Source: Patiria pectinifera
Taxonomy: Eukaryota; Echinodermata; Asteroidea; Valvatida; Asterinidae
Reading direction: 5' to 3'
Assembly: GCA_029964075.1 (NCBI GenBank)
Contig: CM057141.1
Coordinates: 7,626,001 to 7,690,000, forward strand
DNA: 64,000 nucleotides
The notes under the pieces were generated by a model. The model was not told where the DNA came from. It made no database searches and saw only the letters and a program-made list of their open reading frames with translations. How positions within the stretch are numbered: the stretch's first letter is position 1; each line of letters starts with the position of its first letter. Made by a program: the position numbers and the translations under genes. Positions 49,101 to 61,100 of this stretch are shown here, in pieces.

Positions 49101-52100
49101 CCAGTTCGTGTCGGAGGACGTGATAACACGCACTCCCTTGTTTTACACACAGGCACGGCTGACAGGTTAAGACATCAAGATTGCCTCGACTTGCCTCCCG
49201 ATGACATCTAAATGCCCTATTGTGCAATCCACTGCACAACCCGGAGTATTGAAACATATCAGGTTTCGGCTAGAAATATCGTACAAATACTGTTGAAATG
49301 ACTCTTGCGAATCAGTATTTGTGGCGTTTGCCTGTACAGTATATCAGAGGTTGGCTGAAAAATTTTGCCTTTTACGAAAATCTATATTTTCAGCCAAAAT
49401 AATCCCAGCGTGAAGTGACTAAGTAACAACAGGTTAAATATGACGATATGAAAGTTTGCATGATGAAGATAGCAAAAAGATAAAGATGAACTGTAGCACC
49501 AACGTAACAGTTCTCTCTTTGTGAGTTTGTGAGGTTCTGAAAAGAACCAGGGGAAAAAAACTCAACGTTTTGGACAGTATACTCTGCACATCAGCAGGAG
49601 ACTGGGATTCCAATGGTGGAGGGGTGTTATGTAGTGGAACTAGCTGGAGCAGGGGAATCTGGATGATCAGTGATGCTGTATGATCAGGTTAAATGTGATG
49701 CAATCAAGCTAAATGAGTCGTTTGTCGACCCTGGTCAATTTTTTTTGGTTACAGATTTGAAAAGAGCACAATCTCAGCATTACTGCTGTGAAAACCACAT
49801 GCTGATACCATCTTTAGTTTAAAAAATTATGGAAGTTGGAACACCAAGAGATGTGATATGACGTGATGTGATGAAGTGGTCCTATTTTGGCCTGAATCTC
49901 CAAATGAAAGTTCCCGACAAACAACTCATTTAGCATGATTGCATCACAAATTTTGCTTTATGAAATAATTGTTTTTAACTGGTTCCCAGGAGATTTCGCT
50001 TCAATTTCACTTGATTTCCCAAGCAAAATGCACCGCTGAGTAGCGCCCTTTGGCCCTAATTCTTTTCTCTTAAGGAATAAGCGTTGTGGGTTGTAGACTT
50101 ACGCTTTCTTCACCAAAACCACAAAGATGATGAGGATGATGAAGACAACAATAATGAGGAAGGCATTGAGGATGGCCATAGCTGACTGGCAGTCCACGCT
50201 TAGAAAGGCTCGGAAACTCTCCACAGCACACTCAGCTTCATCTACAAGGAATGCGACAGAAGGAACAAATGAATCTGTTTGTGTCATAATTGGCCATTTG
50301 AATCTCCACTTATTATCAGCTCAACTTTTAACGTAAGTAATCACCTTGAGGGTTGTTTTTAAGGCAAATTGTTTATGTTATCACAATTTTTTTTCACTCT
50401 AGAACTAGCTATGTTTTTCAGCAACCCCCTTTTTAAGCACAGAGTTATTGTGCAGCATTTCGTTACCACACAAACTTAAGTGGGACTCAAACAAACCAGC
50501 TTTTAGCATTTTTTTGTTACATTCTTACCAATAGTGCCGTCATCTGGAATCTTGCCATCATTCAACCAAACGATGTCGCTGGTGTTCCATTGTAATGTTC
50601 CCGTCCATTCGCTGGAGTTGGCCACGTAAGGAATGTACACACCTACAGGCTGCCAAAAATAGGACACAAGAAAAAAATGTGTTACTCTACAGACTTCTCT
50701 CTTTTCAGACAAATTGACAAGGCAGTTTTCAACCCTTGAAAGCAAACAATTTTCCAAATATTTTATGACCAACATTTTTTCTGGCACGAAGGGCCAGTTA
50801 TCTTTTGTCCCCTGACTGACTGACTGACTGACTCCCCTACTGCATGGTTACCAGGAAAGTCTAGCTAGTCTTGCTACAATTAAAAGTTGATAATGTTGAT
50901 TTTTTCATACAAATAATCTGAATTGGATTTTTGCCCCCACAACGTTAACTAACCTAAATTTGAACTTTTATCAAGTTCTGATTTTGTCATTATAGACAAC
51001 AGTAAGTGCACAAAGTAAGCGACTTCTAATATCACTAACGTGTCTGGGGAATGTCACATTACCAACAATCCAAACCAAGCCATTTTGGGAAAAAAAGACT
51101 TAGAATCTGCTGTCTTGATACATGATGAACAATATTTCAACCTTGTCTTCCTGTGTTCTTTCCCCTATATCAACAACTTGGGGGGGAAAAAAGATGACTG
51201 ATGTATATGCGCCATAGCCAGCCAAATACAAGATCATCTAATTTCCTTGATATGTCACATCGAGTTTAGACGGAACAATTAGCGGGGCCCCAAACACCAG
51301 AAATTACATCCGTCAGCGGGGTGCAGGCTGGTCGGGCATCCTGTCCCCTGGTACCCTGTCAGCACCGGTCCCCATGAGGATACGCAGTTTTTCGAGGGGG
51401 GAGGAAGGGGGCCAACGACCGTGTCGGTTACGCCAATATGACCCCACAAATGTCTCTGCTCGTAACGTGATTAAAAGTTAAGGTTTTTTTTATATTTGTT
51501 AAAGCAATCCAATAAATATGAGAATTTTAGTTCATATGTCCCATTTTAGGACATGTTCAATAAATCTGGAAAATCGCTGTCAAATCATTGCTATCATTTG
51601 CTTAAAACAAGCCATTGTAATGATGAAGCATTCTCATTAAACACCACAACCAATTATCGACCAATCCCTCTCCTGTATGAGGAGATGTACTGAGAATGTT
51701 AATATTTTTTTTTGCCTGCAGGAATTACATTTATGAAGTACATTTTGTTCTCCAGAATTATAATAATTATTTTTGTGGTTTCAAACATCAAGTTCAAATC
51801 AGCATCCCAATAATTTGTCAACACGGATAAACTTTTACACCCCCACCCCCCAAAAAATGAAACCCCACAAGGCACTTTATAATATTTTGCCACAACATAC
51901 TTCAAGATTAAGTCTATCTTGTTACTCATTCTTAGCTCCGTTATGATGTCTGACTTGAACATAACCTCATTTTGAAAGCTATGTCAACTCAAAGGCTGCG
52001 GACAGAATGAATCACCCAATGGGAAAAGCCCCGACACGCCCAATAAATCTACTCCTTTATTCGTGACGAAAGAAGCTCTTCGCAAACGATGCTCACTTGT

Positions 52101-55100
52101 GGAACATTAGCAAGGGCCAGGATGGAAGCGGGGGAGAAAAAAATGACAGGTTCTTTCAAGCAACTTATTAAGCGTCTAACGACTTCCATGAGCGGCGCGC
52201 GGCCGACGCAGCTACGTGCCGCGCTGCAGTCAATCATAGGGTATTCCGTGCTCACTCAACGGTGGGGAGCGTGGAGACGCGGCGTCTGCTTCGAAGGGGG
52301 CCTCCCGTGGTTTGCGTCAAAAGTGACTCAGCCTGGACAGAATCCAGAATGATTGAAGAGAGAGAGGGTCAGAGTGGGAAAGGGGCATATACCTCAGTAT
52401 TGTAAGCAAATGTGTGCTGAACTCATGAAGTTACATTGATGCGGTACCGGGATGTTGCTTGTGCTGATGGCACATATGTGCAGCACTGACTTCTACACCA
52501 GATCAAAGAGTCACACTTTCAGAAGGGGAGAAAGGGCAAGGAAGCACTGGCGTGCCCAGGACTTATTGTAGAATCTTGGGTTCTATCCGACCGTTGAGTA
52601 ACGGAGAATTCATAGTCTTCAGCATTGATTTTCACTACGTCTCTGGATTAACTTCAAAAAAGAAAAATACCTTTTGCACTCTAAGGTTCACAACCTTTGG
52701 CCCAGAAAAAGAAAACAAAAAACAAAAAAACAAAAGTGCTGATCACTTTGACTGAAACTTTGAAACTCAGGAAACCAAGATGACACAACACAACTCAGCG
52801 ATCCCCCTAAAGACCCCAAGCCCCACACACTGAGGTGGGACAGTTTGTTCTTCCTGGACCCTCCGTATTTCATCTGATTCCATGTTTATCCGAGGGTCCG
52901 TACCCTCCGGTAAGTGGAACCAGCTGCACCTGCGGGTAAAGTGTTCTAGGGTTTTGCCCGGACATGGAGACCACATGTTTCTATCCTCTTTGCTCATGCG
53001 TCAACGGGCCCAGGGGGAGGGGTATCGCAAATCGGAATACATGCGATAAGTCAGTCCTGTTCCACTCTGCAGTGGGGGATGAGGGCGGGGAAAATGAGAA
53101 AGCTATAATCCTGACTGAAAATTGGTGGGTTATGAGAACCATAATTTCAGAAACAGAAAGTTATCCTTTTTCCCTTAGAATAAAAGTCTCAGACCTGGGC
53201 CACATTGCATATAGCGCTGCTTTACAGCCGAAGTTGTGCAAAGCCTCCGTCTATTTCACAGAGACTGTAAGCAATAAGCACAGCAAAAACACGCTTAACC
53301 CCAGAGGACTAAATTGCTTATAAATCAGTGACGTAACAATAGAAATCTCCATGCACACGCAACCATTAGCACATCCACACTACCCAGCATGATTTTCTGC
53401 TATAGTAAGCACAATTTTTCTGCTAACTGTTAAGCAGCACTATAGGCAGATGCCATAGGCATGATGCTTGAGAAATTGGCATTTTTTCTAGTAATGTGTA
53501 AGTAACTGACTTTGGTCAGGTGGCAAGAGGCAGTGGTTTTAGCCACCTCGACCACCCCTACATCTGCCCCTTGTTGGTCTTCTATTATATCGTCACCGTT
53601 TTCATGAAGAGGGGAATTTAGTATTTCACTGTCTGAACAAACATGAGAGATCGCGTTTAAAGTTGGTCCTTTTTCATTTGACAATTTGCAACTTAAAGAT
53701 GCATAAAATATGCAAGATTAAGGTATCAGAGGAAAGAAGAGATTCTAATCTTCCTAAATGTAGCAAATTTTAAGAAAAATAGGTGATTAGTTTTACAGAA
53801 TTAATCAATTAAGTAAAGTGATTGTTCGTGAAAATGAAAAAAAAAAGACCAATTAGCAAATTCGCCCCTTCATGAAAACTTTTGAGTGAGTACGCGCAGA
53901 TTTCGCACTACTGCAGTCTGAGTCAATGCATTTTTTGTACAGTACGCGCAGATTCTGCCCCACTGCACGTGCACCTTGAAATTCGCCCCTTCATGAGAAC
54001 ACGTCATTGTATTACAATGTATTTATTTACTGAAAATTTATTAATACCATGGAGTGCGGAAATTCTCCCCTTCGTGAAAACGCAAAATGGCACTTGTGGC
54101 AAATGCATCCATTCGTTAATTAGGTTAATTAAGATTTTAATTAATTTTTTCAAAGTATAGCCTCACCAGGTTGTAGATATTGATTCATATTTATTCATTT
54201 TCATCAAAAAAAAAAACAAATTTAAAAAAAACAGACGATTTTCATGAAATTCGCCCCTTCGTGAAAACGGTGACGATATACATGATACTCACCACAGTGA
54301 CCTTTGACCCCTGGGGTAGATGTTGTGAGATCTGAACCGGCCCCTGTCGATCTGAGCCAGTGAAGACAACCTTCCCGGTCATGCCGTGGAATTGGGTTTT
54401 AGAAAGATGAACCATAAAAGATCTGCAAGATCAAACAAGTTTTTTCGAAAGTTGAAACAAGAAATTGACTGGAGCTGGGCTTTAACCTAGCTGCGAACTC
54501 CGGTTTGCAGTTCCGGTGCACTACCGTACTGAGTTATCCAGCTATGTTTGCGGTTCCCCATTCTGTCAGTGTCTTTGTTCAAGGGGTGCTAGTCTGAAGA
54601 ATAGACCCATGTGCCATGTAGCCACAGGGATCACGCCCAAAGTCACGATGCTAGCAACATTAGCAATGCTCTTTTATGAGTAGGTTACATGTTCGTGCAT
54701 GGAGTCCAGTTAACACAATCATAACCTATGAAACCCAGGGTTTCATAATTTCACTAATTGCCAGATAAAAAATAGATTTCAGATGAATTTCAATCATTAC
54801 TTGCATGTACAAAATAACCAATTCAAATTTTTTTCCCGCTTTCTTTGAATTTCTGCTTTTACTCTTTATTTATTTATAATTTAATTTAATTTGTTCTGTT
54901 TTATCTATTTGTTTGTTAAGTCGTCTGTTTGCTTGTTTGTTTTTTAATCAATAATGGTTAATTTTCCTGTTGAAAATTGTATTTCTGTAATTTTAATTGT
55001 AATTTTAAATATGTATAACTGCACATTTTTGTGACACTGGAAAATGACAGGTCTCTGCTGTTGGTTATAAAACAAATAAACAAATAAATAAAAAATTAAT

Positions 55101-58100
55101 GACAGAGCAAATCTAACAACATATACTTCAATTTTTTTCTTCTTTAAATATTTGGGTGTTTTTATCTACCTGTTCCATATAATATATATTTCGAAGGGCA
55201 GATATTTTAACGACCTGAGCAAACAGTGCAAGAACATAACGTCAGAGTAGGGAAAGCCAAATATCACATGTACAACACCCACATGCAAACAGTCAATGAA
55301 TATTTCAAGCTTTAAGAAGGGTAAATTTGTCACAATACTTACGATGTGTCCCTGTTCTGTCTGGACACGCTGAGTGCGCCTGGGCTTTCCTGCAGCAGAG
55401 TCTCATATGCCGACGCGAAAGCCCACACCGCATCATATGCATAGGCTGCGAAGTCTGAAGCCTGCTTACCCTAAAAAGAAATTCACAAAGAATTTTAACT
55501 TTGTTTTACACAGCGGTGGATCCAGGATTTATCAAACATTCATTAATACTTAAGACAGTTTACCCATTCCTAATGGTCGAGAGCCTGTCACATGGGTGGT
55601 TTTAAACGATTGGTAAGACACTGGCTGGCTGGTTTTATAAACACCTTGATGGTGTCACATGAAATTTGGACCCCCATGAAATCGGGTCCCTTTTACCCTT
55701 TGTTGGTTGAATGTTCACAATCTTCACTTAGGCATGCGCAATACTACCAATTTCATAGAGTCCTAAATTCACACCGCACTGCCTTGCCGCGTTCTCACCA
55801 AATCGCGCAGTATGCACCACACGCGCACCAATCTCCATATAAGGAGATTTTTAGAACTACTCGCAAGAGGCACATACCATAACATAGCTAGAGGAGTGTT
55901 AAAAAAACATGAAGTAAACTTGTTGAACAAAATATTTGGAAATTTATAATTTTGCACTTGTTTTGACTTTTTCACCCTGGCAAAGATATTTTATGAATTA
56001 GAATAAATATGTGCTTGGCCGGTATTAAACAAATACGTTCAAAACCGGATTGGGGGCTGGTCGTTGATAATGTCCCTTGCCTTAGGCTTGGGCCATTATA
56101 CACGTCCAGGCCCCAAGCCGGTTTTGAACGTACTTGTAAAAGAAAATGGCCAAGCACATATTTATTCCCTTATTAAGGCACATAATCTTGCATTTACATC
56201 TGTCTGAACCAACCAAATGCTGCTGTTACAGTGCTGTAATAGAGTTGGCATAAGTGAGACTGCGATAAAAACATTTCCAATTAATTTTTTTTGATGAAAC
56301 TATGAAGTATTACCTGCTGATCCACCATCATCTGGTATTTGGCCTGCCACTGGGCAGCTGTATCCCCACCAATAATGCGCTCTCCACCCCGAGCAACGTG
56401 CATGCGCGACAGACTCATGTAACCAGCCACGGCGAGGGCCATCTCGTGGGTTCTGCAGGGCACCGACTCGGGCCATTCCTGCTGATCACTGTTGTAAAAG
56501 TCGGTGTCCCACCAGTGGTCTGGATAGAGTGATGGCAGAAACCACTGGTACCCGTCGTATCCCGTCACATCCTGAAAAACATTGTTGTTGCAAGATGAAA
56601 ATGTATCGCTGCTTTTGGCAAGGACATTTTTTGTAACACTGAAAATGAACGACCTTAGGTACATGTAAATGAAATTGATCCCAGAGGTACAAATGTACAT
56701 ACTGATTTGCTGCAACCTTCTATATAAATTTTAGGGATTGGTTGACGTTTTCAAAAATACAATTTCAAAGAATTAAACTTTGTGACAAAATAATCCAAAG
56801 AGTAGCAACTGTTTTCAAAGCCCTGTGACTCTAAATAACTGCAACTTCAATGGGGGGGGGGATGCACATATTTGTCATTTCATCTTCACATTGGTCAAAA
56901 CTCTGGTTCATAGCGATCTGCATTTCACATTGTCCAATGAATGTTTCATTTGAATGATGAAAAACAGAAATCCTTGTCAACAACTAGACATAAATTTTAT
57001 CCCTAACTTCCTAAGCATTTTTTGCTTATACGAATTTAAAGATATAGTCCATCATTTGTAATTTGTGCATTTTGTTCGTTTGAAGCAACAAGTGTTCAAA
57101 ATCTAATGAAGGGTACTGAACAACCAACCTGATGAAGTTTCAGCTCAGCTTCAGCTGTATATTCCGAGAAAAACAGCATTCTAGGATCTCAATTTCAAAT
57201 CAAAAGTTGCTGAATCATGTTTTGAATTGTTCTGAATTGCAGCTATACGCGATGTCGCGCACTGATCTGACGAATTATAGCAACCGCGTGCGCTGTGCAT
57301 CGTGGCAATGCTTGCGCGCGCTGCGCCGAATAACAAAACGAACTACTAATTTAAATTCTCCTACGGTGCTTTTAAGACGCACCGTTGGAAAGGCCTTCTT
57401 TCGTTGATTACTTCAAAATGACAGCTTGCCAGAAAGATTAATTTCACAGGGAGTTTAGTCCACTCACTATCTTTCAACCAAGTATGTTTTTCAACAATAA
57501 TACGCCAGTTACTTTTTCGAATGGTTGCAAATGATGGACTATAGCTTTAATTCCTTGCTTCCAGAAACAAACAAAAAATTGACTAACCTGTTTGAATGCT
57601 TCACACAGCAGCACTCTGGCCGCCGCGTCTGAAAACAATCCAATGATGAGACTGGTTCGCTGCTTCTTGATGTCTTCAAAGAAGAGGGTTGGATTGAGGG
57701 GCAAAGGGTTGGAGAAACTTTGCGAGGAGACCAGACTGATTCCTTGCTCCTCTAGGATGGTCTCGGTGGCTATAATCACTTCCAGGCTGGAGACTTCACT
57801 GTCTGATAACGTGGCGTATCGCTTCCAGTTGTAGTGTTGGAATAATTTGGCCAAGGTATAGCTGGGGGGAAAAAGAACGACATCAGTAACAGAATTAGAG
57901 AATCGTACAGACTGATCTGTCGATCCCCATTACTGAGGGAGAGCCAGGCTGTAATTAATTTGAAAACACCGTCAGTGGATGGAGCACTGTGTATCCATGT
58001 ACAACTCGGGTTGAGCATGCTGTAACTTGAGTCTATAATACTGACGGCAGCAAAATATTCTGGCAATTATGACTTGTGTACTAAAAGCTGTGATAATGGA

Positions 58101-61100
58101 CATTATAGCAGAAAGGCCGTTTCATACTTGAGATGGATGCGAATCTGGTGAAAATTTGGCGTGACAAAACATACACAGCAAAATATTACAGAGCTAGAAA
58201 GTATTCTAGCAATTACTGCGATAACTGGCATAATAGTAACGCCGTTTCATACTTGTGAAGGTGTAAACTTTTGCAAAACTTTTGCAAACTCGCAGAGTAG
58301 ATACCTGCATCTTGTGGATCTGCGTCTGTGACTTCAACTCGTATCATCGCTTGAGGGTTTAGTGTGAGTCAGCGCGCGTTGTGAGCTGTCTTCTCTGAAG
58401 GCAGTTTGGGGTTCCTCCTTAATTCACAGTGTTGGGAGAATGTCTTGTGGTTGTTCACAAATTTAAATTTGCATTTGTTTTCAAGTTTGAACCAATCTAT
58501 TTGTGCAATGATCAGATGGTCAATTAAATGGTCATTATTGCCAAAGTGTTAAAAAAACTAACCACAATCATATATGTCATCTCTTATGGAATATATGATA
58601 AATGCCCCTTTTTGTGGCACAATGTCAAATTTCAATATATTTTTGCACAGTTTGCTACCATTAGGTGATGTGACGTGGCATAACTATTGTACTTTTTGTC
58701 TCGCAAGTTCCAGTGAACTCTCCCACTAATAGCTGGCATCTGCTGACTCTCACAAGATCAATATTATATTGGTGCTGACTTCCAATAATTCATGACATCT
58801 GTGGCCAGGTCCAAGAAATTGGTGTAACGCGCACGGGCGACGCCACTGCGGAGTTCAACTCGTATCATCGCTTTAGGGTTTAGTGTGAGTCATAGCACTT
58901 TGTGAGCTGTCTTCTCCGAAGGCAGTTTGGGGTTCCATCACTAAACACAAGTCGGTCCCTCCTTAATTCACAGTGTTTGGAGAATGCATGGGAAGTTCTC
59001 TCAGCCGACCACGAGAAAGTTGGCTGCAGATTAATGCGCACCACGTGTGGCTAGAAACACTTCCAAGATACTTAGACAAAGGCTCTGTAAAATCGGCCGG
59101 GGCAGAGTTCAGTAACCCCCTACTGCCGTCGCTTGCCGTTACGACTCACATCAGTAAAGGGCAAGATTACATAGGCTGACTGTGACAAACGAGTTTTAGA
59201 TGTGATCCAGACACCCGTGTGTCACACCCACTTTGCCAGGGGTGGACAACTCCAGGCAAATGCGCGGTACAGACAATGTCGGACATTTCTCGTCATATGA
59301 CTACACATAAGGAACGTGGCTTGAATTTTCTTTCATTTCCAGTCAGTCAATGGAGTTTACTGAAAGCACATTTTGGTGAGAGGTATGTATGAGAGAAAGT
59401 ACATATACAAAGTACACGGACACCACCTTGTCAAGTTTGAGTGTCATGCTGCTGGCTGAAAATTTCTAAAACGAACATCACTATCAATGTTTTACTGTAC
59501 CTGCAATAGTATGCCCCAATATGTAGCTGTAGTTAATGAATACTTATATACAAGCATGCATTTCTTCCTTTAACATTTTTCTTGAAGGGTTCATGAGATG
59601 AATTTTACTGAGGAACAGATTTTTTTGCATATTTCTACTCCTCTTAAATGTATGAAACTATTTGACATCCCTTTTTGGTTAATTTTATTGAAAGTGCACT
59701 TAAGCTTGTTTAAACATTTAAAATTTCCCATGCCTTTCCGGACAACTGAGGGCGCTGTTGCTGTGATGTCATTTCAGGAACACACTGTTCAGTTCAGGGG
59801 TTTTATGTTCAAATTGTGAACCCAAAAAATTGCTCATTGAAAACTTTTGAGAGAAAAGGTTGCTCATTTGGCTTACTGCCATGTACCGGTACTGACACAA
59901 CAAATCCTCAAAGAAAAGAAAAAAAAAACATCCAAAATGCTGGCAACTTTTGATGCTGAAATAGCTGTAACATTGAGGTTTCTGCCTGATATGACATCAC
60001 ACTTTTACTTATGAATATGGAAATTTGAATTAGCATCAAAACAAAAAAAGGCACTTAAATACCGTTGACAATGGGAAAAACAACACTAGCCTCCAATTAG
60101 TCCTGTTTTCTGAGAATGCCCACTGTGGCAACTGTATAACCAGTAGCGGAGAAATTAAACTACATAGATTAACATGCCTAAACATGAGCTTGAGCATGGA
60201 GATTACTTTTGGTGGATCACCAGTTTTAGAATATTTACACTTTGAAAACATTTCGTTGCTACAATCTCCATGAAATGGAAGAGAGGTGCTGTAAAATTAC
60301 AGAAATCGGGTCCTGCTCATCACCACCTATCAAATGACCACATAAAAATGGAACAAGGCATGACATCATCAATGTACAGTCATCAAGCTGACCGCAATTT
60401 CCACCACACTGTCCCCCGGCCTGCGCAGGGGTTTAGGTATCATCATAAACCTAGATTTGGTCAGCCCCATAGGGATTTAAGTCTCACTGCAGATGAGCGG
60501 CCCCCTAAAAAAACCTGATGACCACTTTAGCCAGCGATTGATTTAATCATTGAATAAGTAATTGTACAGTAATAAGATAATAATTGAATGACTAATATCA
60601 GTAATTGAATTGTACATATTAATATTAAAATTTGGTTATAGGGTCACTTTCTGATTCATTTCAATAATAAATTTATTTGAAGTAGATCAGTTTTTGTTCA
60701 ATGAAAATAAACACACTTCACTCCCCAAGATTACAATAGCCAACAAGTCTTTAAAAACCAAACTTTTCAGTTAGATCCACTAAATTTTTTGAACCCACAA
60801 TTTTGTTTTAAACTGAAAAGCCATCTCATTAAATAATAATGCTACCAAAGAGTTCCTGGAATTTTTTTGGCAGTTTTCTGTAACTTTCCCAAATTTGTTA
60901 AACTAAAAAAGAAAACAACTAACGATTACTGCAATTATTTCATGAAATTGAACCTTAAACCTCCCGTCCATGATTATTATATTGTCACGTTAGGAAACCA
61001 ATAGAAAATCAAAAAAATTGAATCAAAACTATTTGTGTTTTAGTAAACATAAAAATATGAACGAGCAAGAAATTTAATATCTGATTTTCCCCTTCACAAA

